Positions 16,678-25,698 of a DNA stretch of 64,000 bases are shown here, piece by piece (within the stretch, counting starts at the first letter, position 1; each line of letters opens with the position of its first letter). Source of the DNA: Methylocystis echinoides (lineage in GTDB: Bacteria > Pseudomonadota > Alphaproteobacteria > Rhizobiales > Beijerinckiaceae); contig NZ_BSEC01000001.1 of NCBI RefSeq assembly GCF_027923385.1, positions 1,624,501-1,688,500 of the forward strand. The letters are read 5' to 3'. The notes under the pieces were generated by a model, which was not told where the DNA came from, made no database searches, and was given only the letters and a program-made list of their open reading frames with translations. A program made the position numbers and the translations under genes.

Positions 16678-17964
16678 ATGATCCCCGCCGCCCATATCTC
16701 CGCCGCGATCGAGATTCTCGGCGCGCTCGCCGAGCGCCGCCGCCCTGTCGCCGATGTGCTCAAGGACTGGGGCGCGGCGCATCGCTTCGCCGGCTCCAAG
16801 GATCGCGCCGCCATCGCCAGCCTGGTCTTCGACGCGCTGCGCAAAAGCGCGTCGGCGCAGTGGGTCATGGGGGCGGACACGCCGCGCGCGACGATGCTCG
16901 GCGCGCTGCGCGAGGCGCGCGGCCTCGACGCCGCGTCCATCGCCGCATTCTGCACGGGCGAGCGCCACGCCCCGCCGCCACTCTCCGATGACGAGCGCAC
17001 CCGGCTGGGGACCACCACGCTCGATGGCGCGCCCGACCATGTGCGCGGCGATTATCCCGAGTGGCTGGCGGATCGCTTCGCCGCTGCTTTCGGCGACCGG
17101 GCGGCCGCGGAAGGCGCCGCGCTCGCGGCCCGCGCGCCGGTCGATTTGCGTGTGAATATTCTCAAGGGCTCGCGCGAGCAGGCGCTGGCGAAGCTCGCGC
17201 ATCTCGACCCGGCGCCTACGCCGCTGTCGCCCATCGGCCTGCGGATCGAGGTCGGGCAGGGCAGGGGGCCGGCGCTTCCCGCCGAGACCGCTTACGTCAA
17301 GGGGTTCGTCGAGCCGCAGGACGAGGCGTCGCAGCTCGCCTCGCTGCTTTGCGCCGCCGCGCCGGGCGAGCAGGTCCTCGACCTTTGCGCCGGCGGCGGC
17401 GGCAAGGCGCTGGCGCTCGCCGGGCAGATGCACAATCGCGGGCAGCTCTACGCCTATGACGCCGACGGCCGCCGCCTCATGCCGATCCACGAGCGGCTGG
17501 AGCGGGCCGGCGCGCGCAACATTCAGGTGCGCCAGCCGCGCGGCAAGGCGGATGTGCTGGCCGATCTCGAAGGCCGCTGCGACCTCGTGCTGATCGACGC
17601 GCCCTGCACCGGGGTAGGGACGTGGCGCCGGCACCCGGACGCGAAATGGCGTCTGGCCCCCGGCGCGCTGGAGCTGCGGCTGAAGGAGCAGGCGGCGCTG
17701 CTCGCGCAGGCCGCGCGTTACGTGAAGCCGGGCGGGCGGCTGGCTTATGTGACCTGCTCGCTGCTGCGCGAGGAGAATGAGGATCAGGTGGCGGGGTTTG
17801 TGGGCCAGGGTTTCGAGGCGCTTTCGGCGGCCGAGACGACCGAGGCGGCCGGCTTGCCGGAGCTGGCCCGTTTCGCGTCGCCGCATGGGGCAGGGTTGCG
17901 GTTTTCGCCGGCGTCCAGCGGGACGGATGGGTTTTATGTTTGTGTGATGCGGCGGGCTAAGTAG
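16678..17964 (+). CDS. RsmB/NOP-family RNA (cytosine-C5) methyltransferase
   Basis: The 428-residue protein has an N-terminal NusB-like helical part (HISAAIEILGALAERRRPV, AIASLVFDALR) and a C-terminal SAM domain with LDLCAGGGGKALALAG, LIDAPCTGVGTWRRHPD (motif IV PC) and YVTCSLLREENEDQ (motif VI TC, catalytic cysteine). These two cysteines mark RNA m5C methyltransferases of the RsmB/NOP/Sun family. I start at the ATG at 16678, 52 bases after glpX. The exact target RNA cannot be told. REP elements begin 9 bases after the stop. Confidence 0.9.
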   Translation: MIPAAHISAAIEILGALAERRRPVADVLKDWGAAHRFAGSKDRAAIASLVFDALRKSASAQWVMGADTPRATMLGALREARGLDAASIAAFCTGERHAPPPLSDDERTRLGTTTLDGAPDHVRGDYPEWLADRFAAAFGDRAAAEGAALAARAPVDLRVNILKGSREQALAKLAHLDPAPTPLSPIGLRIEVGQGRGPALPAETAYVKGFVEPQDEASQLASLLCAAAPGEQVLDLCAGGGGKALALAGQMHNRGQLYAYDADGRRLMPIHERLERAGARNIQVRQPRGKADVLADLEGRCDLVLIDAPCTGVGTWRRHPDAKWRLAPGALELRLKEQAALLAQAARYVKPGGRLAYVTCSLLREENEDQVAGFVGQGFEALSAAETTEAAGLPELARFASPHGAGLRFSPASSGTDGFYVCVMRRAK

Positions 17965-17973
17965 AGCGGCGAG

Positions 17974-18100
17974 ACCCCCTCCCCAGCCCTCCCCCGCTTC
18001 GCGGGAGAGGGGGTTAGACTGTCAAAACCGATAGGGCTATGCTCACGCTGATCGTGAGCGTCCCCTCTCCCGCGAAGCGGGGGAGGGACAGGGAGGGGGT
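17974..18100. repeat. REP-like palindromic pair upstream of the DUF559 gene
   Basis: Inverted copies of the REP unit lie at 17974-18013 (core CCCTCCCCCGCTTCGCGGGAG) and 18061-18099 (CTCCCGCGAAGCGGGGGAGG). The second copy sits in a 50-bp sequence, 18050-18099, repeated exactly at 18505-18554. The right edge supplies the GGAGGGGG ribosome-binding site of the DUF559 gene. Confidence 0.88.
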
Positions 18101-18101
18101 C

Positions 18102-18512
18102 GTGCCGCAGAAGCTCCCGAAAATCGCTTTCGCCCGAAAACTCCGCCGCGAAATGTCGGAAGCGGAACGAAAGCTCTGGTACGCCCTGCGCGGCCATCGC
18201 TTCCACGGCCTGCAATTTCGACGACAAGCCCCTTGCGGCCCCTATGTCGCTGATTTCCTCTGCCACGCCGCAAAGCTCATCGTCGAGGTCGACGGCGCCA
18301 CGCATTCGACCGACGCCGAGCTCAAAAGAGACGCCGCCCGCGACAGATGGCTTGCCGCCAATGGCTTTTCTGTCTTGCGAGTCACCAATGGGCAGGTTTA
18401 CTCAGAACTGGAGGGCGTGCTGGAGATGATCCGTCTGCGCGCCGAGGCGTTAACGCCCCCACCCCAGCCCTCCCCCGCTTCGTGGGAGAGGGAGTCAGAT
18501 CGCCGATCGTGA
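18102..18512 (+). CDS. DUF559 (Vsr-like) endonuclease-domain protein
   Basis: From a GTG start at 18102 the product has 136 residues, close to the usual DUF559 size. The core is [48 protein letters not shown] and [23 protein letters not shown] and VEVDG carry the acidic residues of a Vsr/restriction-like nuclease fold. An ATG at 18039 would read through the REP unit and is less likely. The first codons and the last ([14 protein letters not shown]) are encoded by REP sequence, so the gene is embedded in repeats on both sides. Function of DUF559 proteins is not established; DNA nicking or repair is inferred from the fold. Confidence 0.8.
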   Translation: MPQKLPKIAFARKLRREMSEAERKLWYALRGHRFHGLQFRRQAPCGPYVADFLCHAAKLIVEVDGATHSTDAELKRDAARDRWLAANGFSVLRVTNGQVYSELEGVLEMIRLRAEALTPPPQPSPASWERESDRRS

Positions 18513-18554
18513 GCGTCCCCTCTCCCGCGAAGCGGGGGAGGGACAGGGAGGGGG
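18456..18554. repeat. REP-like palindromic pair between the DUF559 gene and guaA
   Basis: The left copy (about 18456-18494) overlaps the 3' end of the DUF559 gene and the right copy (about 18516-18554) ends 17 bases before the guaA ATG. Positions 18505-18554 are identical to 18050-18099, a 50-bp perfect direct repeat enclosing the DUF559 gene. Confidence 0.88.
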
Positions 18555-18571
18555 CTTCACCAAGAGAACCC

Positions 18572-20176
18572 ATGACAACCGCCACCGACAGCTTCCACCA
18601 CGACATCGCCGACCGTCACGACAAGGTGCTCATCGTCGACTTCGGCTCGCAGGTCACGCAGCTCATCGCGCGGCGCGTGCGCGAAGCGGGGGTCTATTGC
18701 GAGATCGCGCCCTTCCAGAGCGCCGACCGCGCCTTCGCGGAAATCCGCCCCAAGGCGGTCATCCTCTCCGGCGGCCCCTGCTCGGTGACCGACGAGGGCT
18801 CGCCGCGCGCGCCGCAGGCGATCTTCGAGTCCGGCGTGCCCGTGCTCGGCATTTGCTACGGCGAGCAGACCATGGCGACGCAGCTCGGCGGCAAGGTCGA
18901 AGCCGGACATCATCGCGAATTCGGCCGCGCCGACATCACCGCGCTGGAGCATAGCGCGCTGTTCGACGGCGTGTGGAAGCAGGGCGCGAGCTACACCGTC
19001 TGGATGAGCCACGGCGACCGCGTCACGAAACTGCCCGACGGCTTCCGTGTCATCGCGGCGTCCGAGAATGCGCCTATGGCGGCCATCGCGGATGAAAAGC
19101 GGCGCTATTTCGGCCTGCAATTCCACCCCGAAGTCGTGCACACGCCGGACGGCGCCAAGCTCCTTTCCAATTTCGTGCACAAGGTCGCGGGGCTGAAATC
19201 CGACTGGACCATGGCGGCGTTTCGCGGCGAGGCCATCGCGGCGATCCGCAGGCAGGTCGGCGACGGGCGCGTGCTGTGCGGGCTTTCCGGCGGCGTCGAC
19301 AGCGCGGTGGCGGCGGTGCTGATCCATGAAGCGATTGGCGACCGGCTCACCTGCGTCTTCGTCGATCACGGCCTGCTGCGGCTCGGCGAAGCGGAGGAGG
19401 TCGTGCGCCTGTTCCGTGACCATTACAATATTCCGCTGCATCACGTCGAAGCGGAAGAGCTGTTTCTCGGCGCGCTCGACGGCGTCGACGATCCTGAGGT
19501 GAAGCGCAAGACCATTGGTCGCCTGTTCATCGAGACCTTCGAGGCGGAGGCGAAGAAGATTGCGCAGGACGGGCGCGGGGCGCCGCAATTCCTCGCACAG
19601 GGCACGCTCTATCCGGATGTGATCGAGAGCGTCTCCTTCACCGGGGGGCCCTCGGTGACGATCAAATCGCATCACAATGTCGGCGGTCTGCCGGAGCGCA
19701 TGAACATGGCGCTGGTGGAGCCGTTGCGCGAGCTGTTCAAGGACGAAGTGCGCGCGCTGGGCCGCGAACTCGGATTGCCCGAAGCCTTCGTCGGTCGCCA
19801 TCCCTTCCCGGGACCCGGCCTCGCCATTCGCTGCCCCGGACTCATCACGCGCGAGAAACTCGATATTCTGCGCAAGGCGGATGCAGTCTATCTCGACGAG
19901 ATCCGCAAGGCCGGTCTTTACGATCACATCTGGCAGGCCTTCGCGGCGCTGCTGCCGGTGCGCAGCGTCGGCGTGATGGGCGACGGGCGCACTTATGACT
20001 ATGTGCTGGCCCTGCGCGCTGTCACGAGCAGCGACGGCATGACTGCCGACTTCTTCCACTTCGACATGAATTTCCTCGGCCGCGCGGCGACCCGGATCAT
20101 CAATGAGGTGAAGGGGGTGAACCGCGTGGTCTATGACGTGACGTCGAAGCCGCCGGGCACGATCGAGTGGGAATGA
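18572..20176 (+). CDS. guaA: GMP synthase (glutamine-hydrolysing)
   Basis: GuaA converts XMP to GMP. The 534-residue protein has the N-terminal class I glutamine amidotransferase domain ([12 protein letters not shown] with the nucleophilic cysteine, [11 protein letters not shown] with His-x-Glu), the ATP pyrophosphatase domain ([15 protein letters not shown]-loop) and the C-terminal dimerisation domain ending PPGTIEWE. The start is the ATG at 18572. The 3' end acts as the left boundary of a small island: its last 15 bases recur at 22707-22721. Confidence 0.97.
   Translation: MTTATDSFHHDIADRHDKVLIVDFGSQVTQLIARRVREAGVYCEIAPFQSADRAFAEIRPKAVILSGGPCSVTDEGSPRAPQAIFESGVPVLGICYGEQTMATQLGGKVEAGHHREFGRADITALEHSALFDGVWKQGASYTVWMSHGDRVTKLPDGFRVIAASENAPMAAIADEKRRYFGLQFHPEVVHTPDGAKLLSNFVHKVAGLKSDWTMAAFRGEAIAAIRRQVGDGRVLCGLSGGVDSAVAAVLIHEAIGDRLTCVFVDHGLLRLGEAEEVVRLFRDHYNIPLHHVEAEELFLGALDGVDDPEVKRKTIGRLFIETFEAEAKKIAQDGRGAPQFLAQGTLYPDVIESVSFTGGPSVTIKSHHNVGGLPERMNMALVEPLRELFKDEVRALGRELGLPEAFVGRHPFPGPGLAIRCPGLITREKLDILRKADAVYLDEIRKAGLYDHIWQAFAALLPVRSVGVMGDGRTYDYVLALRAVTSSDGMTADFFHFDMNFLGRAATRIINEVKGVNRVVYDVTSKPPGTIEWE
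20162..20176. repeat. Left attachment-like repeat at the guaA 3' end
   Basis: ATCGAGTGGGAATGA, the last codons and stop of guaA, recurs with one mismatch (ATCGAGTGGGAGTGA) at 22707-22721 in the same orientation. The flanking GGCACG/GGAACT extend the match to 18 of 21 bases. The 3' end of guaA is a known integration site for genomic islands, so this is read as attL. Confidence 0.65.
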
Positions 20177-20506
20177 GGGGGGTGGGATACGCTAGAGGGC
20201 TTTAGAGGGGAATAACGTAGGAAAAATAAAGGCTTATGGTACATTTATTGATTATCCAAAGTCCATTGTCAATCGAGTTCCCAGCCGGCTCTAAGTTATT
20301 TATTTTCAAGAAGATGCGTCGCAAACTGCCAAAACGAGAAAAGGGCGGCAAAAAAATGACGGCGCTTCAGACGGTAATTTTCGTGCCGGAAAGAGCAGTC
20401 GAGAAAACTACCGTCAGATTGAATCGTTGGGTCTGACGGTAGTCTTGGATTGAAGCTGAACGGGGCGACCTCCATCTTTTCGGTTCAAACTTCACGGTGG
20501 CGTCCA
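20177..20506. other. Non-coding, AT-rich left end of the guaA island
   Basis: Base composition drops sharply just after guaA (for example AGGAAAAATAAAGGCTTATGG). I see no convincing gene; a 66-codon frame from 20236 has no ribosome-binding site and an unremarkable sequence. The region holds a perfect 12-bp inverted repeat at 20407-20443. Confidence 0.6.
20407..20443. repeat. Perfect 12-bp inverted repeat in the island
   Basis: ACTACCGTCAGA (20407-20418) and TCTGACGGTAGT (20432-20443) are perfect arms around 13 bases, 64 bases before the likely start of the first island gene. No T-run follows, so it is more likely an operator or recombinase site than a terminator. Confidence 0.7.
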
Positions 20507-21922
20507 ATGGCGAGGCCGATCAGCCAGACCCTGTTTGATCTTCTTGCGATTGGCACACGCCGGTCGATTACCAGGGTCATGTCCACCGAGCTGTCTTGGT
20601 GGTCGACCCTAGATGGGGACATCCTCGGAACTGTGTTTCGGGACACTTGCGACCAAGACTATGGCTGGATCCTGCTTGTTCGCGACTTGGTCGGCCGATT
20701 CCGATGCGCCGATATTCAGGTTAGCTTTAGAACGGAGCGCATCGCCACGGCACGGCTGCGGATCGCGATGGCCGAGAAGAACCGCGATCCGACGTTCACC
20801 GGCCTGGAGGAGCAGGGCGATGAGCCTAAGGTCCCCCTCGACTTATTCGAGGACCGTAGCATCCCTGAGGCCCGCCTTCACAAGTACTATCTTGAGCTAC
20901 GTGATCGACCGGCTCGCAATCCAGCGCGCAAAGTCTTCGAAGCCATCTCGCCCTGGTTGGTGAGTTCTGATCCGCACCTTGTGAAAGAGTTTCAAGAATC
21001 ACAATTTGATCAGCGACTCTGGGAAATCTACCTTTGGACTATGTTCCGCGATCAGGGCTACGATGTAGAACATCGTGAGGCCCCCGATCTGAAGGTAACG
21101 AGCCCTTGGTTTAGTTTCTCGGTCGAAGCCACTACCGTGGCGCCGTCCACGGCGGGGCCACTCGCCCTACACCCCGATCCGCAGACCCCTGAAGAGATCG
21201 CTGCCTTCTTGACTGACTATATGCCGATGAAGTTCGGCTCGCCGCTTGTCTCCAAGCTTAAGAAAGTCGACGCCCAGGGGCGCCATTATTGGGAGAAGCC
21301 AGGTGTCGAGGACATGCCGTTCGTGTTGGCAATTGCCGATTTTCACAAGGAAGCTGATGGGTTATCGCCGGCGTCACTGACTTACAGCCAAGGCGGCCTG
21401 TATCCATATTTGTATGGAACGCGCGTCAGCGTTGAGGCTGTCGATGGACAAGTCATCTTCCGAAATGAACCCGTAACCGAACATACCTACAACGGCAAAT
21501 CGGTGCCATCGGGCTTTTTTGACCTCCCCGATGCGGAACATGTTGCTGCTGTCGTGTTCTCCAATGCTGGAACTATCGCCAAGTTCGACAGAATGGGCGT
21601 ACTCGCCGGCTTCGCGCCGCCCAAGCACACCTATATCCGGATGGGATACGTTTTTGACCCTGATCCCAATGCGCTTGTGGGCATTCCATTTTCAATCGAC
21701 GTGAGCAATCCTGCGTATACAGAGTACTGGGGTGATGAGGTGCAGGTCTTTCACAATCCGCGCGCGCTCAGGCGAGTTCCGCCGGAAGCTTTCCCGGATG
21801 CTGCCCACTTCTTCTATGAGAACGGTAAGTTATCGACCATCGATCGCGGTGGCCGAGTCCTTTCCTCGATGACCATGATCCTTCACGCCGTCGATGATAG
21901 CCAATCTGCGCAAGTGTCTTGA
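20507..21922 (+). CDS. Island protein of unknown function, possible nuclease-like core
   Basis: The 471-residue protein has no signal peptide or membrane segment. I chose the ATG at 20507; the frame is open from 20450. A central block, FDQRLWEIYLWTMFRDQGYDVEHREAPDLK...FSFSVEATT (residues about 167-210, shown in part), has Glu173, Asp194 and Glu207 spaced like a PD-(D/E)XK nuclease core, although the usual Lys after the last Glu is replaced (EATT). Codon use and GC are lower than in neighbouring core genes, which suggests recent acquisition. I do not recognise a named family; it may be a defence or restriction-related protein. Confidence 0.6.
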   Translation: MARPISQTLFDLLAIGTRRSITRVMSTELSWWSTLDGDILGTVFRDTCDQDYGWILLVRDLVGRFRCADIQVSFRTERIATARLRIAMAEKNRDPTFTGLEEQGDEPKVPLDLFEDRSIPEARLHKYYLELRDRPARNPARKVFEAISPWLVSSDPHLVKEFQESQFDQRLWEIYLWTMFRDQGYDVEHREAPDLKVTSPWFSFSVEATTVAPSTAGPLALHPDPQTPEEIAAFLTDYMPMKFGSPLVSKLKKVDAQGRHYWEKPGVEDMPFVLAIADFHKEADGLSPASLTYSQGGLYPYLYGTRVSVEAVDGQVIFRNEPVTEHTYNGKSVPSGFFDLPDAEHVAAVVFSNAGTIAKFDRMGVLAGFAPPKHTYIRMGYVFDPDPNALVGIPFSIDVSNPAYTEYWGDEVQVFHNPRALRRVPPEAFPDAAHFFYENGKLSTIDRGGRVLSSMTMILHAVDDSQSAQVS

Positions 21923-22030
21923 TGCTTGGACTCGGATGCCCGTCTGGAAAGCTCTGATGTAGATTAGGAACATGTTATAGCAAAGAAAATTGAAGAGCGA
22001 CTCTAGTCAACGTCGGCAGGGGGGCATGCA

Positions 22031-22450
22031 TTGGCGCTAAAACACGATCTTCGGAAGTACATCGAGTTGCTTATCCAGCAGGAACTCGCGATTTCCGAGG
22101 TCTACTTATTCGGATCGCGTGCTTACGGGACAGGAAGCTTCCGATCGGATTGCGACCTGATCGTGCGCTCCGCTCCGATCCGGCCTACAAAGTCGAGCGC
22201 TCTGAGAACCTTCGCGATCGAGCATTGCCCAGCGCTGGATTTTTTCTTGTGCACGGAAGCTCGGGCGATAAGTGCAGCCAACGACAGTTCCGTTCACGCC
22301 GCAGACCTCGCGACCTTGATCGACAAGCTCGATGCGACGCCTTTGTGGACACGCGAGGGCGGCTTTGTCGATTTCGCCTTTCGGGACACTGGCGATTGGA
22401 CATTCGATGTCGCCGAAGTTGTACACTTCAAAATGACGACCATGCGGTGA
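22031..22450 (+). CDS. MNT-type nucleotidyltransferase-domain protein
   Basis: The 139-residue product starts at a TTG (22031) preceded by CAGGGGGG. Residues 26-43 (LFGSRAYGTGSFRSDCDL) carry the polymerase-beta-like nucleotidyltransferase signature GS...DxD (Gly28, Ser29, Asp40, Asp42), and Asp70 in PALDFFL is placed as the third carboxylate. Stand-alone nucleotidyltransferases of this type are often antitoxin-like or modifying partners of HEPN or other toxins. The C-terminal half (about residues 85-139) is not a HEPN domain and is unfamiliar. It follows the unknown island gene by 108 bases, so a functional pair is possible. Confidence 0.7.
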   Translation: MALKHDLRKYIELLIQQELAISEVYLFGSRAYGTGSFRSDCDLIVRSAPIRPTKSSALRTFAIEHCPALDFFLCTEARAISAANDSSVHAADLATLIDKLDATPLWTREGGFVDFAFRDTGDWTFDVAEVVHFKMTTMR

Positions 22451-22706
22451 ACGATCTCGCGTCGATACGCAAAAACCGGGGGAGATGACGGTACTTTTTT
22501 ACGTCGACCATGATGCGCAAATACTCCGGGCTTCGCAATTCTGGATCGAAAAGGTGCCGATAGATGGCGAAACCACGAAAAAAATTTTCGCCGGAAAAGC
22601 CGTTGAGAATCAAGATCGTGAGTTTTCGACGGCTTTCGGGGCGGGCCTTTGGCGGTGCGTCAAAGAAATACTACTAAAACTCAATATGTTAGGCGGAATC
22701 GGAACT

Positions 22707-22721
22707 ATCGAGTGGGAGTGA
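22707..22721. repeat. Right attachment-like repeat of the guaA island
   Basis: ATCGAGTGGGAGTGA ends a short reading frame whose last residues are GTIEWE, exactly the C-terminus of GuaA, so a displaced guaA 3' end lies here. With 20162-20176 it brackets a 2.5-kb segment. No integrase gene is present between the two copies. Confidence 0.65.
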
Positions 22722-22939
22722 CGAATAGTAAAAGCGGCGGCTGTAGAGTGCAGGAGAGGGCAGGGAGCTGTGCTTTCATAACGAACGTCGGCGATAGTTG
22801 TTGTTGGGGCTCCTTTTTCTAATCTCGACAAGGCGTGGCGGCGTTCTGCGAGAGAGCGCTGATTGCGCCGGCCTCCTAATTTTGGGCGTGCGCGCCTCGG
22901 AGATGCGAGTCCAGAGAGGCAATGCCAAAAGGGAAGCCT

Positions 22940-23245
22940 TCATGACGAAGGCTTCCCAACGAGCGGCGCGTGAAAGGCGAGCAAATGCTCGACAACTGCA
23001 TCGGGCCTATCGAGCGGCAGGAAGTGCCCCCCGTTCTCGACAGTCGCCATTTTTGCGCTGGGCACGATCTGGCGATCGTGTTCTCGTTCGTCCGGTCTCG
23101 ACCAGTCGCGATCGCCCCAGAGCAGCAGCACGGGAATCTTGATGTTCGAATAGGCCATGGTCGCCGTTTCCCAACTCTCTGCGTTGCGGAGCAGACTGAG
23201 AAAGGCGCGATAATGACCGCGTCGGTTGCCGACGAGATAGATTTC
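22940..23245 (-). pseudogene. Alpha/beta hydrolase, C-terminal remnant cut by the IS element
   Basis: About 100 codons remain, reading from the IS end: EIYLVGNRRGHYRAFLSLLR, IKIPVLLLWGDRDWSRPDE and VENGGHFLPLDRPDAVVEHL. These are the last strands of an alpha/beta hydrolase with the acidic residue (GDRDW) and catalytic His (GGHFLPLD). The N-terminal two thirds, including the nucleophile elbow, are missing because the IS21-family element starts at 23246. The missing part is not on the other side of the element, so sequence was deleted as well as interrupted. Confidence 0.8.
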
Positions 23246-23395
23246 TGTCAATCGGCACTGAAGTGGGACCCCTGATCGGCGCCGAAAAGGGACCCCCTCG
23301 AGACGCGGATTTTCCGCACTTGGCACGACGGAGGGAGGGCGTAGCCCGAGTGGAGTTGCGCCAAGTGCGGCGGCGGCTTGTTGGGTGAGAGGAAC

Positions 23396-24127
23396 TCAGG
23401 CGCGGTTTTTGAAGCGCCAGCTTTCGTTGCCGGTTTCGATGATGTCACAGTGATGAGTGAGCCGGTCTAGGAGCGCGGTCGTCATTTTGGGGTCGACGAA
23501 AACGCTTGGCCATTCGCCGAAGGCGAGATTGGTGGTGACGATCACCGAGGTCCGCTCGTAGAGCCGGCTGATGAGATGGAAAAGCAGTTGTCCGCCGGCC
23601 TGAGCGAAAGGGAGATAGCCAAGCTCGTCGAGAACGACAAAATCCATCCGTGTGAGATAATCCGCCATGCGGCCCTGGCGCCCGGCGCGGGTTTCCGCCT
23701 CGAGGCGATTGACGAGATCGACGGTGTTGAAGAAGCGCCCGCGCAGGCTGGCGCGAATGCAGCTTCTGGCAATGGCGATGGCGAGATGCGTCTTGCCGGT
23801 CCCCGTGCCGCCCACGAGAACGATGTTGCGTTGTTGGGCGACGAAGTCGCCGCTGGCAAGATCGCGCACCAGAGCTTCGTTGACCGTCGCGCCGTCGAAG
23901 ACAAAATCGTCGATATCCTTCGCCAGTGGCAGTTTGGCGATGGTCATCTGATATTTGATGGAGCGAGCGTGCTTTTCGTCGATTTCGGCTTTGAGGAGAT
24001 CGCCAATGATCTGCGGCGGTTCATGTTGCCGCTTGATGCCCGTCGTCATCACGTCGTCGTAAGCGCTTCTCATGCCGAAGAGCTTGAGTTCTCCCATGAG
24101 ATCGAAGATTTGCGTGCGTTCCATCAT
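23396..24127 (-). CDS. istB: IS21-family helper ATPase IstB
   Basis: The 243-residue AAA+ ATPase assists the IstA transposase in target capture. It has Walker [15 protein letters not shown], Walker [13 protein letters not shown] and the IstB-like [13 protein letters not shown]. The ATG at 24127 overlaps the istA stop (TGATG), the usual IS21 arrangement; an upstream in-frame ATG at 24163 lies inside istA. It is intact. Confidence 0.95.
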   Translation of the reverse strand: MMERTQIFDLMGELKLFGMRSAYDDVMTTGIKRQHEPPQIIGDLLKAEIDEKHARSIKYQMTIAKLPLAKDIDDFVFDGATVNEALVRDLASGDFVAQQRNIVLVGGTGTGKTHLAIAIARSCIRASLRGRFFNTVDLVNRLEAETRAGRQGRMADYLTRMDFVVLDELGYLPFAQAGGQLLFHLISRLYERTSVIVTTNLAFGEWPSVFVDPKMTTALLDRLTHHCDIIETGNESWRFKNRA

Positions 24128-25626
24128 CAGCCTGAACTCCTCAGTTGGTCGTATTTTGCGCAATCGGCGAGAGGGGCATGCCGGAGCTTCAGGGCGTCCG
24201 GCGTGAGGATGGTCAGCGGCGGGCCGGGATCGCGGCGGCGCGCAAGAATGTTAAGAATGACGTCGGCGGAGTGCACGCCTTGGCACAAGGCTTCGGCGCA
24301 GGCGGCCTCGACCGTGGGCAGCCCGTCTTCGAGAACCGCGGCGAGAACCTTCACCATCTGACGGTCGCCGTCTGCGGAGCCAGAGAGTTTGCGCCGGATC
24401 CTTTCCATGGCGGCGGGCAAGACCCAGTCCTTGAACGGCGCGCCATTCCTCAAGGCGCCAGGCTTTCGCGCCAGGACCGGCACGTAATGCCAAGGGTCGT
24501 AAGCCGTCTCATCACGGCCAAAGCGTCGACGATGTTCGCCGACGACGCCCCCATCCTGCCGAATGACGATGCGATCGGCATAGGCCTGGACTTCGACAGG
24601 CCGGCCCACGGCATTGGCCATCACCGAGTATTTGTTGCTGTCGAAGCGAACCAGGCAGGTCTTCGACACCGCGGCGCTCACCGCATGGAAGCCGTCGAAG
24701 CAACCGCGCAACGGCACGAGTTTTTGTCGCTCGTCCTCGAAGACCTCCCAAATCGTTCTATCGCCCATCTCCGGGTGGCGATGCGCCTTGGCGTAGGCGA
24801 TACATTTGTCCAGGAGCCAGGCGTTCAACTCGTCATAGCTCTTGAACCGCAGGCGGGGTGTGAAGAAGCGTTCGCGAATGACGCCGACCTGGTTCTCGAC
24901 CTGGCCTTTCTCCCAGCCCGACGCCGGCGTGCAGGCTACGGGCTCGACGAGATAATGCCCGCACATCTGTAGAAAGCGGCGGTTGTATTGCCGCTCCTTG
25001 CCGACGAAGATCGTCTCCACCGCGGTCTTCATGTTGTCGTAGATGCCGCGGGCGCAGGCGCCCTTGAAAAAGCCGAAGGCGCGGTCGTGCGCGTCGAACA
25101 CCATCTCTTGCGTCTCACGCGGATAGGCGCGGACAAACGGCATGCGGCTGTGACAAAGCCGCATGTGGGCTGCCTTCACGGTCACCGTCGCGCCGTTCAG
25201 AATGACGACTTCATGGCTCCAATCGAACTGGTAGGCGTCACCAGGGGAAAAACTCAGCGGCACATAGGCCTGGGCCAGCACGGTTCCGCGTTCCTTGCGC
25301 CAGTTCTTGGCGTAACGGCGGACGGCGTCATAACTGCCTTCATAGCCAAGTTCTCGCAGCTCTTCATAAAGGCGGATAAGCGTCAACCGCTCGCGGGCCG
25401 GCTTCCCATCATTCCCCAGAAGCAAAGCGTCGAGCTGCTCCCGCCAGGGGCCTATTTTGGGGAGCGGCTGCCTTTCCCGCTCGTAATGGAACTCCGTCGC
25501 ATCAGAACGGATGACCTTCCGCACCACCTTCCGTGACACACGAAGGTCCCGGCAGATCTCCTTGATCGGCTTCTTGTGTCGGAAATAGGCGAGACGAATC
25601 TTTGCAATCGTTTCCACAATCAGCAT
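24127..25626 (-). CDS. istA: IS21-family transposase IstA
   Basis: The 499-residue protein has an N-terminal helix-turn-helix ([21 protein letters not shown]), an integrase-fold DDE core ([30 protein letters not shown]) and a C-terminal beta-rich part. I start at the ATG at 25626 ([15 protein letters not shown]), the usual IstA N-terminus, rather than at 25659. It appears full-length, so the element may still be active. Confidence 0.94.
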   Translation of the reverse strand: MLIVETIAKIRLAYFRHKKPIKEICRDLRVSRKVVRKVIRSDATEFHYERERQPLPKIGPWREQLDALLLGNDGKPARERLTLIRLYEELRELGYEGSYDAVRRYAKNWRKERGTVLAQAYVPLSFSPGDAYQFDWSHEVVILNGATVTVKAAHMRLCHSRMPFVRAYPRETQEMVFDAHDRAFGFFKGACARGIYDNMKTAVETIFVGKERQYNRRFLQMCGHYLVEPVACTPASGWEKGQVENQVGVIRERFFTPRLRFKSYDELNAWLLDKCIAYAKAHRHPEMGDRTIWEVFEDERQKLVPLRGCFDGFHAVSAAVSKTCLVRFDSNKYSVMANAVGRPVEVQAYADRIVIRQDGGVVGEHRRRFGRDETAYDPWHYVPVLARKPGALRNGAPFKDWVLPAAMERIRRKLSGSADGDRQMVKVLAAVLEDGLPTVEAACAEALCQGVHSADVILNILARRRDPGPPLTILTPDALKLRHAPLADCAKYDQLRSSG

Positions 25627-25698
25627 CCCAACCCCGGCCTCCCTCGAAAAGGAGGCCATTGTGGACCCTTCGCCAAAGGGGTCCCGATTGGACGCCGA

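Noticed and set aside
22485..22721. 78-codon frame ending in GTIEWE
   Set aside because: No ribosome-binding site and no family. The C-terminus is explained by a displaced guaA end, so it is treated as an attachment site rather than a gene.
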